Below are positions 54,945-64,000 of a DNA stretch of 64,000 nt, piece by piece. The translations under genes and the position numbers were made by a program. Location of the stretch: assembly GCA_014656175.1 (NCBI GenBank), contig BNBX01000008.1, forward strand, positions 326,533-390,532. Reading direction: 5' to 3'. This DNA comes from Streptomyces werraensis. GTDB taxonomy: Bacteria; Actinomycetota; Actinomycetes; Streptomycetales; Streptomycetaceae. The notes beneath the pieces are model-generated. The model saw only the letters and a list, made by a program, of their open reading frames with translations, made no database searches and was not told the DNA's origin. Position 1 is the first letter of the stretch; the number at the start of each line of letters is the position of its first letter.

Positions 54945-56318
54945 ATGAGCAGAGCCGAACTGCCGTCCCGCAGAACCGTTCTGGCCGCGGCGGTCGTCGC
55001 CACCGTCGCCGGAAGCGCGGCGACGGCGTCCGCGGCCGTCCCGACCGCCGGCGCCACCCGGCCCGCGGCGCCCGGGAGGGCCGCCGCCCGCACCGTCGAC
55101 AACCGCGCCTGGACCACGTACACCGACTGGCGCTCCGGCACCGCCGCCGGCACCCGCGCCCAGGCCGGTGTCCGCCCCGGCGTGGTGATCGCCAAGGCGG
55201 CCGGCACCACGGACTACACCGATCCGCACACCGGCCGCACGGCCGCCTGGGAGTACGCGACCTGGACCTCGCCCGTCCACCGGCTCGCGGTCCCCTCCAC
55301 CGAGGCGATCGCCTCCTGGAACGCGCACACACCCGAGGGCACCTGGATCCAGGTCGAGCTGAAGGGCTCTTACTCCGACGGCACGGACACCCCCTGGTAC
55401 GTGATGGGCCGCTGGGCGGCCGGCGACGGCGACATCCGGCGCACCTCCGTGGACGACCAGGAGGACGGCAAAAGCAGCGTCTGGACGGACACGCTCGCCG
55501 TCGACGACGCGGCCTCGGGGCTGCGCATCACCTCCGTCCGGCTGCGCCTCACCCTGTACCGCCGTCCCGGCACCCGCCTCACCCCGACGGTGTGGCGCCT
55601 CGGCGTGATGGGCTCCGACGTCCCCGACCGGTTCACCGTCCCCGCCTCGACGCCCGGGCTCGCGAAGGAACTCCTCGTCCCGCGCTACTCGCAGGAGATC
55701 CACAAGGGCCAGTACCCCGAGTACGACAACGGCGGCGAGGCGTGGTGCAGCCCCACCTCCTCGCAGATGATCATCGAGTACTGGGGCGGCCGGCTCACCC
55801 AGGAGCAGCTCTCCTGGGTCGACCCGACGTACGCCGACCCGCAGATCTGCCACGCGGCCCGTCACACGTACGACTACCAGTACGCCGGGTGCGGCAACTG
55901 GCCGTTCAACGCGGCCTACGCGGCCACCTTCCCGGGCCTCCAGGGCGTGGTCACCCGGCTCAGGTCGCTCACCGACCTGGAGACGCTGATCGCGGCGGGC
56001 ATCCCGGCCATCACCTCCCAGTCGTTCCTCAAGGAGGAGCTGACGGGGGCGGGCTACGGCACCTCCGGGCATCTGATGACGGTGATCGGCTTCACCGCCG
56101 ACGGCGACGTGATCGCCAACGATCCCGCCTCCGACGACAACGAGGCCGTGCGCCGGATCTACCAGCGGCGCGAGTGGGAGAACATCTGGCTGCGGACCAA
56201 GCGGTACAACGCCTCCGGGAAGGTCGTCTCCGGCACCGGCGGCGTCTGCTACCTGTACTTCCCGGCCCGCCCGACCTCCCGCCAGCGCAAGGCGCTCGCG
56301 GCGGTGGGCGTGCGCTGA
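54945..56318 (+). CDS. Tat-exported C39-like cysteine peptidase family protein
   Basis: The 457-residue protein starts with a twin-arginine signal (SRRTVLAAAVVATVAG, Arg pair at 9-10, cleavage near ASA 28-30). A 200-residue beta-rich domain follows. The C-terminal part is a peptidase C39-like domain: nucleophile candidate C268 in GGEAWCSPTSSQMI, H376 in GTSGHLMTVIGF and the ANDPAS aspartate. PRYSQEIHKGQYPEYDNGGE before the Cys is typical for this group. Substrate unknown; a role in peptide or wall processing is inference. ATG chosen because it gives the signal peptide. Confidence 0.87.
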   Translation: MSRAELPSRRTVLAAAVVATVAGSAATASAAVPTAGATRPAAPGRAAARTVDNRAWTTYTDWRSGTAAGTRAQAGVRPGVVIAKAAGTTDYTDPHTGRTAAWEYATWTSPVHRLAVPSTEAIASWNAHTPEGTWIQVELKGSYSDGTDTPWYVMGRWAAGDGDIRRTSVDDQEDGKSSVWTDTLAVDDAASGLRITSVRLRLTLYRRPGTRLTPTVWRLGVMGSDVPDRFTVPASTPGLAKELLVPRYSQEIHKGQYPEYDNGGEAWCSPTSSQMIIEYWGGRLTQEQLSWVDPTYADPQICHAARHTYDYQYAGCGNWPFNAAYAATFPGLQGVVTRLRSLTDLETLIAAGIPAITSQSFLKEELTGAGYGTSGHLMTVIGFTADGDVIANDPASDDNEAVRRIYQRREWENIWLRTKRYNASGKVVSGTGGVCYLYFPARPTSRQRKALAAVGVR

Positions 56319-56460
56319 GCCGACGCGCGCGGCGGGCCCCGGCCGCCACCGGGGACCGCCGCGTGTGAGCAACCTCTCGGCGGGATCAGCCGTTTCCGGT
56401 GGCAAGGTGGACGACGTCGCTTGGGGGGATCCACGCACCACCGGAGGCCAGGTAGAAGTC

Positions 56461-56601
56461 ATGAGCGCCAACGCAGCCACCGTCACCCGTGCCCGTACCG
56501 GCGGACCCCGTGAGGACGGCCCGAAGATCCTCGAGCATGTCCTCGGCTGGACCCTCGTCGTGGTCCTCGCGATGCTGGTGACGCAGCTGGGACTGCTGTA
56601 G
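56461..56601 (+). CDS. Small single-pass membrane protein
   Basis: A 46-residue protein, MSANAATVTRARTGG at the start and one C-terminal membrane helix (about 28-46, VLGWTLVVVLAMLVTQLGLL). AGG lies eight bases before the ATG and GGAGG a little farther. Function unknown. Similar tiny proteins occur in this position in other Streptomyces as far as I recall, between the C39-like gene and a TetR gene. Confidence 0.65.
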   Translation: MSANAATVTRARTGGPREDGPKILEHVLGWTLVVVLAMLVTQLGLL

Positions 56602-56692
56602 TCCCGAGGTACCGGCGGCCTGCCGCGGCGCGGGCCGGCCTGCCATACTCCTGCGGGACCGTCCCGCCCCCCGCAGGAGACCTGGGCCGACA

Positions 56693-57349
56693 TTGAACAT
56701 CAGCCAGCAGTCCGCCGTGCCTCCCTCGGCCCGCGGCACCCGGCGAGCGTCGGCCCGTCGCGCCGAACTCATCGCCGTCGGACGCCGCCTGTTCGCCGAC
56801 CGCTCCTACGACGCGCTGTCGATGGACGACATCGCACGCCAGGCGCGGGTCGCCAAGGGACTGATCTACTACTACTTCCACTCCAAGCGCGGCTACTACC
56901 TGGCCATCATCGAGGACTCGGTGACCGGTCTGGTCACGATGGCGGCGAGCGGCGACGAACTGCCGCCCGTGGAGCGGGTCCAGCGCACCATCGACAGCTA
57001 TCTGCGGTACGCGGAGCACAACCAGGCCGCCTACCGCGCGATCGTGAGCGGCGGCGTCGGCTTCGACGCCGAGGTGCACGCCATCAGGGACGGGGTGCGC
57101 GAGGCGATCGTCGCGACCATCGCGGAGGGCGCGTACGGCCGCCGAGACATCGCCCCGGTGGCCCGGATGGGGCTGCTGGCCTGGGTGTGCAGCGTGGAGG
57201 GCGCGGTACTGGCCTGGATCGACCGCCCCGACCTGTCCCGCGAGACCATGTGCGAGCTGCTGGTGAAGACGCTCGGCGGTGCGATGCGCGCCATCGAGGA
57301 ACTGGACCCCGCTCACCCGGCCCCGGAGCCCGCGCGCCGCGACGGCTGA
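56693..57349 (+). CDS. TetR-family transcriptional regulator
   Basis: The 218-residue protein has a TetR HTH (RRLFADRSYDALSMDDIARQ, ARVAKGLIYYYFHSKRGYY, about 30-70) and an all-helical ligand domain. Ligand and targets are unknown. The only plausible start giving the whole HTH with a conserved-looking N-terminus is a TTG at 56693, with GGAG about 14 bases upstream; a GTG seven codons later is possible. It is convergent with the chitinase gene. Confidence 0.86.
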   Translation: MNISQQSAVPPSARGTRRASARRAELIAVGRRLFADRSYDALSMDDIARQARVAKGLIYYYFHSKRGYYLAIIEDSVTGLVTMAASGDELPPVERVQRTIDSYLRYAEHNQAAYRAIVSGGVGFDAEVHAIRDGVREAIVATIAEGAYGRRDIAPVARMGLLAWVCSVEGAVLAWIDRPDLSRETMCELLVKTLGGAMRAIEELDPAHPAPEPARRDG

Positions 57350-57434
57350 CGCCGGGGCGTGCCGCCCGGGTACGCACGTGGGGCGGGAGTCCCCCCGTGG
57401 AACCCCCGCCCCGCGCGCGTCCGGCGGCAGTCGG

Positions 57435-58673
<1,239 letters not shown>

Positions 58674-58746
58674 CCGGTGTCTCCTCGTGGGGGAGGGGAG
58701 AGCCGCGTTGCATTGGCATGAACGCGGTGACTCGGGTTGGAGGGAA

Positions 58747-58788
58747 ACCCTAGGAGGACTAGACCAGTTGGGTCAATGGTGCGGACCA
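58747..58788 (-). promoter_or_regulatory. Chitinase promoter with 12-bp direct repeats
   Basis: On the minus strand: TGGTCCGCACCA (58777-58788), -35 TTGACC (58771-58776), spacer of 18 bp holding TGGTCTAGTCCT (58755-58766), -10 TAGGGT (58747-58752). The repeats match those reported for Streptomyces chitinase genes and resemble the DasR site. Confidence 0.8.
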
Positions 58789-59010
58789 ATGTGATCGCGG
58801 AGAGGGCGCCGTGAGGTGTGGCGGAAGTAAGCGGTCGTTAACTGGTGACGCGATGCCGCCGATCGGGCATACTCACAGCGCACAGCCGCTGGTCAGCAGC
58901 TTCCGAGACCCGGGAGTGCGAGCATCGGCCCGGCACCGGAACGACCCCGGCGGAGCCGCCTCCACCCAAGGCGCACGCCGATGTGCCCCAACAGGGAGGA
59001 GAGCGACGTC

Positions 59011-60183
59011 ATGCCCGACCGCGCCCCGCAGCCGGTGGACCGGCTACTGCCCACGGACGAGGCCCGGGACCTGCTCACGCTCGTCCGCGACATCGCGCAG
59101 CGCGAGGTCGCCCCCAGGGCCGCCGAGGAGGAGGAAGCAGGCCGCTTCCCGCGCGAGCTGTTCACCCTGTTGTCCGAGTCCGGCCTGCTCGGCCTGCCCT
59201 ACGACTCCGAGTACGGCGGCGGCGACCAGCCCTACGAGGTCTACCTTCAGGTGCTGGAGGAGCTCGCCCGCGCCCGCCTCACCGTCGCCCTCGGCGTCAG
59301 CGTGCACACCCTCGCCACCTATCCGCTCGCCGCCTACGGCACCAAGGAGCAGCACGCGGAGCATCTGCCCGCCATGCTCGGCGGCGGACTGCTCGGCGGC
59401 TACTGCCTGTCCGAGCCCTCCTCCGGCTCCGACGCCGCGTCCCTGCGCACCCGCGCGGTCCGCGACGGGGACGACTGGGTCATCGACGGCACCAAGGCGT
59501 GGATCACCCACGGCGGCGTCGCCGACTTCTACACGGTCATGGCGCGCACCGGCGGCGAGGGGGCGCGCGGCATCAGCGCCTTCCTGGTGCCCGGGGACGC
59601 CGAGGGGGTCGGCGCCGCCGCGCCCGAGAAGAAGATGGGCATGAAGGGCTCGCCCACCGCCCAGGTCCACTTCGACGGCGTCCGGGTGCCCGACGCGCGC
59701 CGCATCGGCGAGGAGGGGCAGGGATTCGCCATCGCCCTGTCCGCGCTCGACGGCGGCCGGCTCGGCATCGCCGCGTGCGCCATCGGCGTGGCCCAGGCGG
59801 CGCTCGACGAGGCCGTCGGCTACGCCACCGAGCGGCGCCAGTTCGGCAGGCCGATCGCCGACTTCCAGGGGCTGCGCTTCATGCTCGCCGACATGGCCAC
59901 CCAGATCGAGGCGGGGCGCGCCCTGTACCTGGCGGCGGCCCGGCTGCGTGACGCGGGCCGGCCGTTCGGCAGGCAGGCCGCCATGGCCAAGCTGCACTGC
60001 ACCGACACCGCGATGCGGGTCACCACCGACGCCGTGCAGGTCCTCGGCGGCTACGGCTACACCGCCGACTTCCCCGCCGAGCGCTACATGCGCGAGGCGA
60101 AGGTGCTGCAGATCGTCGAGGGCACCAACCAGATCCAGCGCATGGTCATCGCCCGCCACCTCGCGGGGCCGGAGACGCGCTGA
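59011..60183 (+). CDS. Acyl-CoA dehydrogenase
   Basis: An FAD enzyme that forms the alpha-beta double bond in acyl-CoA. The 390-residue protein has the usual N-helical, beta and C-helical domains. Signatures: CLSEPSSGSDAASLRT (FAD/acyl site), ATERRQFGRPIADFQGLRFM, QVLGGYGYTADFPAERYMRE and VEGTNQIQR with the catalytic Glu370. The beta-domain region PEKKMGMKGSPTAQVHFD is normal. ATG chosen with GGAGGAGA nine bases upstream; an ATG ten codons earlier is possible. Chain-length specificity is unknown. Confidence 0.94.
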   Translation: MPDRAPQPVDRLLPTDEARDLLTLVRDIAQREVAPRAAEEEEAGRFPRELFTLLSESGLLGLPYDSEYGGGDQPYEVYLQVLEELARARLTVALGVSVHTLATYPLAAYGTKEQHAEHLPAMLGGGLLGGYCLSEPSSGSDAASLRTRAVRDGDDWVIDGTKAWITHGGVADFYTVMARTGGEGARGISAFLVPGDAEGVGAAAPEKKMGMKGSPTAQVHFDGVRVPDARRIGEEGQGFAIALSALDGGRLGIAACAIGVAQAALDEAVGYATERRQFGRPIADFQGLRFMLADMATQIEAGRALYLAAARLRDAGRPFGRQAAMAKLHCTDTAMRVTTDAVQVLGGYGYTADFPAERYMREAKVLQIVEGTNQIQRMVIARHLAGPETR

Positions 60184-60400
60184 ACCGGCCGAAACCCCGC
60201 CAGGGCTCGGCGAGCCGGGCCCACTCCGGGTCGTGCCGCCCGGGCACGGTGCGGCCCCGGTCCGTCCACGTCCGCATCATCTCGCGGAAGATCGGCGGGT
60301 CCGGGAGCTGCGGCCGCGGGACGGTCACGGCCGCCTCGACGGGCGGCGGCGCGAACACCTGGCGCTGACGCCCGGTCGTCGAGTGCGTGGGGGTCGTCAT
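60146..60400 (-). CDS. Small conserved Streptomyces protein
   Basis: The 84-residue product contains PRPQLPDPPIFREMMRTWTD and RGRTVPGRHDPEWARLAEP, a sequence pattern I recall in several short Streptomyces hypothetical proteins. Function unknown. It is soluble, rich in Arg and Pro, with no cysteine. The start lacks a good Shine-Dalgarno. Its last 38 bp overlap the convergent acyl-CoA dehydrogenase gene. Confidence 0.6.
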   Translation of the reverse strand: MTTPTHSTTGRQRQVFAPPPVEAAVTVPRPQLPDPPIFREMMRTWTDRGRTVPGRHDPEWARLAEPWRGFGRFSASPAPRGGGR

Positions 60401-60543
60401 GCCCGGCCAACGCGCGAACGGGCGGCCGGGTCACCGGCGTGCCGAATAGAGCGTGCGTTCAACGATGCCCCGTGCGGCGGACACCGGCGGGGCGGCGAAC
60501 GGCGAGGGTGGCGGTGCTCCGCCACCCCCGGACCGGCCCGCGC

Positions 60544-60978
60544 TCAGGCCGCGTCGCGCCGCAACACCGGGAACCGGATCGGACGCGATCCCGGTCCGCC
60601 GACGTGGGAGAAGGGCTGGGTCCGCCAGTCGAGTCCCTGAGGGAGCGTCAGCAGCAGGGCCGTGTCCTGCTCCTGGGGAGTGACGGTCTCGTCCGCGGGC
60701 CGGGCCTCGGACGCCCGCCGGCCGGTGCCGGGGCAGACCGTGAGCCCGAACGGGTTCCACGGCGAGGCGCACAGGGCGTGCTCCGGCAGGATCTCCTCGT
60801 CCGCCAGGAGAGCGATGGGCTGCGAGCAGTCCGGGCACACGACCCGGAACATCTCGAAGGTGTCGTACGCGTCGAAGTCGTCGTCCGGGGTTCCGGGTTC
60901 GACGTACTCCGGCTCGGGCGTGACGACGGGCTGCTGCCGCTTGGACGTGGTACGACCAGGGCGCTTAAGACTCTGCAT
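60544..60978 (-). CDS. Conserved protein with cysteine pairs
   Basis: The 144-residue protein is unrecognised at family level but looks genuine: ATG with GGGGGAG seven bases upstream and an acidic, ordered middle. VVCPDCSQPIALL has a CxxC pair, and CASPWNPFGLTVCPGTG supplies two more cysteines, so a zinc-ribbon fold is plausible. The N-terminus is basic (MQSLKRPGRTTSKRQQ). It is divergent from an Lrp gene. Function unknown. Confidence 0.75.
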   Translation of the reverse strand: MQSLKRPGRTTSKRQQPVVTPEPEYVEPGTPDDDFDAYDTFEMFRVVCPDCSQPIALLADEEILPEHALCASPWNPFGLTVCPGTGRRASEARPADETVTPQEQDTALLLTLPQGLDWRTQPFSHVGGPGSRPIRFPVLRRDAA

Positions 60979-61192
60979 TGGGTTCTCCCCCTCGGGCTGG
61001 GCCGTTCAGGCGCTGCGGCCTCGACCACAGCAAGCACTTCCCTCCACCCCTGGGGGGTAATCACGAGAACATCACGGAGACGGCCCAAGTCGTGTGGTCT
61101 TCGTCACACGCCGCTCGCAGGTGCCGCCCGTGGCCCTCGCGCGTGGCCGTTCCGGTGTCCGAGGCGATCAAGCGCCCTGTAGGTTCAGCGCC

Positions 61193-61633
61193 ATGGAGGA
61201 GCTGGACCGACAGATCGTGCAGCTGCTCGTCAAGGACGGGCGGATGAGCTACACGGACCTGGGCAAGGCCACGGGCCTGTCCACGTCGGCCGTGCACCAG
61301 CGGGTGCGACGGCTGGAGCAGCGCGGCGTCATCCGCGGCTACGCGGCGGTGGTCGACCCGGAGGCGGTCGGCCTGCCCATGACCGCGTTCATCTCGGTCA
61401 AACCGTTCGACCCCAGCGCCCCCGACGACATCGCGGACCGCCTGGCGGGCGTCCCCGAGATCGAGGCGTGCCACAGCGTCGCGGGCGACGAGAACTACAT
61501 CCTCAAGGTCCGCGTGGCGACCCCGCACGAACTGGAGGAACTCCTCGCGAGGGTGCGCTCCCTGGCGGGAGTGTCGACCCGCACGACGGTGGTCCTGTCG
61601 ACGCCGTACGAGGCGCGGCCGCCGCGCATCTGA
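61193..61633 (+). CDS. Lrp/AsnC-family transcriptional regulator
   Basis: The 146-residue protein has the Lrp HTH (MEELDRQIVQLLVKDGRMSY, TDLGKATGLSTSAVHQRVRR) and the RAM ligand domain (AFISVKPFDPSAPDDIADRL, ACHSVAGDENYILKVRV). GDENYILKV is the effector-pocket region. TAGGTT sits exactly seven bases before the ATG with no Shine-Dalgarno, which fits a leaderless mRNA. The amidohydrolase gene follows after 96 bp. Confidence 0.92.
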   Translation: MEELDRQIVQLLVKDGRMSYTDLGKATGLSTSAVHQRVRRLEQRGVIRGYAAVVDPEAVGLPMTAFISVKPFDPSAPDDIADRLAGVPEIEACHSVAGDENYILKVRVATPHELEELLARVRSLAGVSTRTTVVLSTPYEARPPRI

Positions 61634-61729
61634 CGGGCCCCGAGCGCGCCGGGGCCCTGCGCACACCTCGACGCGCCCCGAGCGGGACCTGCGTGCCGGG
61701 CCGTGCGCGCGGCGCGCGAGACTAAGGGC

Positions 61730-63334
61730 ATGAGTGAACGTACCGCCCCGCCGCCCACCGTCCTGCTCCGTCGTGGAGAGGTGCACAGCCCCGCCGACCC
61801 CTTCGCCACCGCGATGGTCGTCGAGCACGGGCAGGTCGCCTGGGTGGGTTCCGAGGGCGCCGCCGATGCCTTCGCGGACGGTGTCGACGAGGTGGTCGAC
61901 CTCGACGGGGCGCTGGTCACCCCGGCGTTCACCGACGCTCACGTGCACACCACCGCCACCGGCCTCGCCCTCACCGGCCTGGACCTGTCCACCGCCGCCT
62001 CCCTGGACGACGCCCTCGCCCGGGTGCGGGAGTTCGCCGCCGCCCGCCCGGACGACCGCGTGCTCCTCGGACACGGCTGGGACGCCGCCCGCTGGCCCGG
62101 CGGCCGGCCCCCGACGCGCGCGGAGCTCGACGAGGCCACCGCGGGCCGCCCGCTCTACCTGAGCCGGATCGACGTGCACTCCGCCGTCGTCTCCACCGCC
62201 CTGCTCGACCTCGTCGCCGGCGGTGTGACCCGCGAGGACCGCCCCCTCACCGGCGACGACCACCACGCGGTGCGCGCCGCCGCCCTGGGCGCCGTCACCC
62301 CCGCCCAGCGCACCACCGCCCAACGCGCCGCGCTCGCCCACGCGGCCTCCCTCGGCATCGGCACGGTGCACGAGTGCGGTGGCCCGGAGATCTCCTCCGA
62401 GGACGACTTCACCGGCCTGCTGCGCCTGGCCCGCGAGGAGCCCGGCCCGCGCGTCGTCGGCTACTGGGCCGAGCAGGACGTCGCCAAGGCCCGCGAACTG
62501 GGCGCGCTCGGCGCGGCGGGCGACCTCTTCGCCGACGGCGCCCTCGGCTCGCACACCGCCTGCCTGCACGAGCCGTACGCCGACGCCGCCCACACGGGCA
62601 CCGCGCACCTCGACGCGGACGCGGTCGCCGCCCATGTGGTGGCCTGCACCGAGGCGGGCCTCCAGGCGGGCTTCCACGCCATCGGGGACGCCGCCGTGAG
62701 CACGGTGGTCGACGGCGTCCGCGCGGCGGCGGAAAAGCTCGGTCCCGCCCGCGTGCGCGCCGCCCGGCACCGCGTCGAACACGCCGAGATGGTCACCCCG
62801 GAGACGATCGCCGCGTTCGCCGAGTTCGGTCTCACCGCCTCCGTGCAGCCCGCCTTCGACGCCCTGTGGGGCGGTGAGGACGGCATGTACGCCCAGCGCC
62901 TCGGCACGGAGCGCGCCCGCACGCTCAACCCGTTCGCCGCGCTGCTGCGCGCCGGCGTGCCGCTCGCCTTCGGCTCCGACAGCCCGGTCACCCCGCTCGA
63001 CCCCTGGGGCACCGTCCGGGCGGCGGCATTCCACCGCACCCCCGAGCACCGCGTCTCCGTCCGCGCGGCCTTCACCGCCCACACCCGCGGCGGCTGGCGG
63101 GCCGCCGGACGGGACGACGCGGGCGTCCTGGTGCCCGGCGCCCCCGCCGACTACGCCGTCTGGCGCACCGGCGAACTCGTCGTCCAGGCGCCCGACGACC
63201 GGGTGGCCCGCTGGTCCACCGACCCGAGGTCCGGCACCCCCGGCCTGCCCGACCTCACCCCCGGCCGTGACCTGCCCGTCTGCCTCCGCACGGTGGTTGG
63301 CGGCCGCACGGTCTTCGTACGGCCGGGCGAGTGA
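61730..63334 (+). CDS. Amidohydrolase family 3 protein (YtcJ-like)
   Basis: A 534-residue metal-dependent hydrolase of the amidohydrolase superfamily, group 3. First metal motif TDAHVHTTATGL (about 68-79), then HECGGPEISSEDD, FHAIGDAAVSTVVDGV, HRVEHAEMVTPE and FGSDSPVTPLDPWGTV with the metal/catalytic Asp. The fold is typical for exo-acting amidases such as YtcJ; substrate unknown. ATG giving MSERTAPPP chosen over an upstream in-frame GTG because AAGGG lies close before it. Confidence 0.88.
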   Translation: MSERTAPPPTVLLRRGEVHSPADPFATAMVVEHGQVAWVGSEGAADAFADGVDEVVDLDGALVTPAFTDAHVHTTATGLALTGLDLSTAASLDDALARVREFAAARPDDRVLLGHGWDAARWPGGRPPTRAELDEATAGRPLYLSRIDVHSAVVSTALLDLVAGGVTREDRPLTGDDHHAVRAAALGAVTPAQRTTAQRAALAHAASLGIGTVHECGGPEISSEDDFTGLLRLAREEPGPRVVGYWAEQDVAKARELGALGAAGDLFADGALGSHTACLHEPYADAAHTGTAHLDADAVAAHVVACTEAGLQAGFHAIGDAAVSTVVDGVRAAAEKLGPARVRAARHRVEHAEMVTPETIAAFAEFGLTASVQPAFDALWGGEDGMYAQRLGTERARTLNPFAALLRAGVPLAFGSDSPVTPLDPWGTVRAAAFHRTPEHRVSVRAAFTAHTRGGWRAAGRDDAGVLVPGAPADYAVWRTGELVVQAPDDRVARWSTDPRSGTPGLPDLTPGRDLPVCLRTVVGGRTVFVRPGE

Positions 63335-63873
63335 TCTGCGCGGGCGGCGCGGCGGTCGATCATGCACCGCGCCCCCGTCGCGCGACCTGCGCATCCTCGC
63401 CTCTGACCAGGCATTTGAACCGCGCTGCGCAGGTCGGACGACTGTTGACAGGCGGCCGCAGGGGGCCGGTAGGTTCGGCCGGGTCCACCACCGGACGCCC
63501 GACCGGAGACCGTCCGGCCACTCGGGCCGGCGCCGCTGGGTCAGGGACGGTGTGCCGCACCGGGGCACCGTCGCTGGGAGCCAGGCTCAGCGCGGCGCGG
63601 GACCGAGGGACGTGTCCGCCGGCAGGGGAGGTGCGACCCCGGGTGGGGCCCGGGCGCTCAGTAGACAACGGCTCCAGGTGATCCGCAGCCGGCGGGTCCC
63701 GGGCCGGCCCGAAGGGCGCCGGGCCCCCATCCGCCGTCCGCAGGCACCCGGTGGAAGAAGATGTGCCCACCCGATGATCGGGAAGCGACACCACCATATG
63801 TACGTCCTGTCATGTCACGGCAGGCCGTGCACACTAAGGTGGGATCCTGCGCACAGGACATGAAGGGGCAGCA
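63335..63873. other. 539-bp interval with a consensus promoter and long leader
   Basis: No credible gene on either strand. A strong promoter (63445-63475) faces the synthase gene. Hairpins occur at 63546-63572 (GACGGTG / CACCGTC) and near 63635-63652 (CCCGGG arms). A second possible -10, TAAGGT, is near 63834, close to the gene. Confidence 0.55.
63445..63475 (+). promoter_or_regulatory. Consensus-like sigma-70-type promoter
   Basis: TTGACA (63445-63450), a 19-bp spacer and TAGGTT (63470-63475). TTGACA is the full consensus -35. Transcription would begin near 63482, about 390 nt before the next start codon. Confidence 0.65.
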
Positions 63874-64000
63874 GTGAACGACGGCGGCGGGACCCTCGCG
63901 GCAGGATCCCAGGGGCGGAAATTCGGCCCGCTCGGTACGGCTTTGGTGATCATCCCCACGTACAACGAGGCGGAGAACATCAAGGCGATCGTCGGACGCG
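63874..64000 (+). CDS. Polyprenol-phosphate-mannose synthase (5' part)
   Basis: The window ends after 42 codons. The visible product has a short N-terminus (MNDGGGTLAAGSQGRKFGPL) and then TALVIIPTYNEAENI, the first strand and substrate loop of dolichol/polyprenol-phosphate mannose synthase GT2 enzymes. These transfer mannose from GDP-mannose to polyprenol phosphate on the cytoplasmic face for protein O-mannosylation and glycolipids. GTG start with AGGGGCAGC upstream. The S. coelicolor orthologue (recalled as SCO1423, ppm1) occupies this position. Confidence 0.8.
   Translation, partial: MNDGGGTLAAGSQGRKFGPLGTALVIIPTYNEAENIKAIVGR

Noticed and set aside
63546..63660. Possible cobalamin or c-di-AMP riboswitch in the mannose synthase leader
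   Set aside because: AGCCAGG resembles part of a B12 box, but the other conserved segments are missing.
63360..63797. Minus-strand frame in the gap before the mannose synthase
   Set aside because: Low-complexity Pro/Arg/Gly sequence, no start signal, and it lies across the strong plus-strand promoter.

Overview
The window is about 73% GC, uses GTG starts often and is packed with short-overlap operons. Gene content and order match the Streptomyces core chromosome. From memory the order runs like S. coelicolor SCO1489 (bldD) down to SCO1423 (polyprenol-phosphate-mannose synthase). This is almost certainly a Streptomyces chromosome. I see no rRNA, tRNA, CRISPR array, prophage or transposase.

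Layout. (1) 17-10757: bldD on the minus strand, divergent from the pyrimidine operon pyrR-pyrB-pyrC-(membrane PH-like protein)-carA-carB-pyrD-pyrF. A PyrR-type RNA element masks the pyrR ribosome-binding site. (2) 11013-22167: housekeeping block of integration host factor (sIHF), gmk, rpoZ, coaBC, metK, a helicase-dead priA, fmt, rsmB and rpe, separated by perfect hairpin terminators and dispersed intergenic repeats. (3) 22246-32046: a SorC-type regulator, a decayed secreted RNase coupled to an intact barstar, guaB1, an amino-acid permease with an Lrp/AsnC regulator and two Lrp-like palindromes, a proline-rich anchored protein, a MatB-like deacetylase/glycosyltransferase fusion and an MFS protein. 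(4) 32245-43591: HxlR regulator divergent from an imine-reductase-like gene; a lysine 2-monooxygenase/5-aminovaleramidase pair (davA-davB); a GH6 glucanase; an NCS2 permease; a thioesterase; an MFS/ROK divergent pair; an NmrA-like gene behind a chitinase-type promoter. (5) 44009-49006: FMN riboswitch and ribE-ribM-ribAB-ribH, then hisE-hisG and a membrane PH protein. (6) 49262-64000: two CNNM/CorC proteins, a frameshifted TPR-AAA ATPase, a uridine-kinase-like protein, a Tat-exported C39-like peptidase, a TetR regulator, a GH18 chitinase, an acyl-CoA dehydrogenase, an Lrp regulator, an amidohydrolase, and the start of a polyprenol-phosphate-mannose synthase.

Functionally the window joins nucleotide synthesis (pyr, gmk, guaB1, NCS2 uptake), cofactor synthesis (CoA, SAM, riboflavin), histidine entry steps and developmental control (BldD, sIHF) with accessory polymer and amino-acid catabolism. 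I did not find a clearly new multi-gene system. The most informative irregularities are the dead-toxin/live-immunity RNase-barstar locus, a chitinase promoter with no chitinase behind it, a double Lrp palindrome on a permease promoter, the davAB lysine pathway with its own repeated operator, and a consensus promoter with a roughly 390-nt leader at the right edge.
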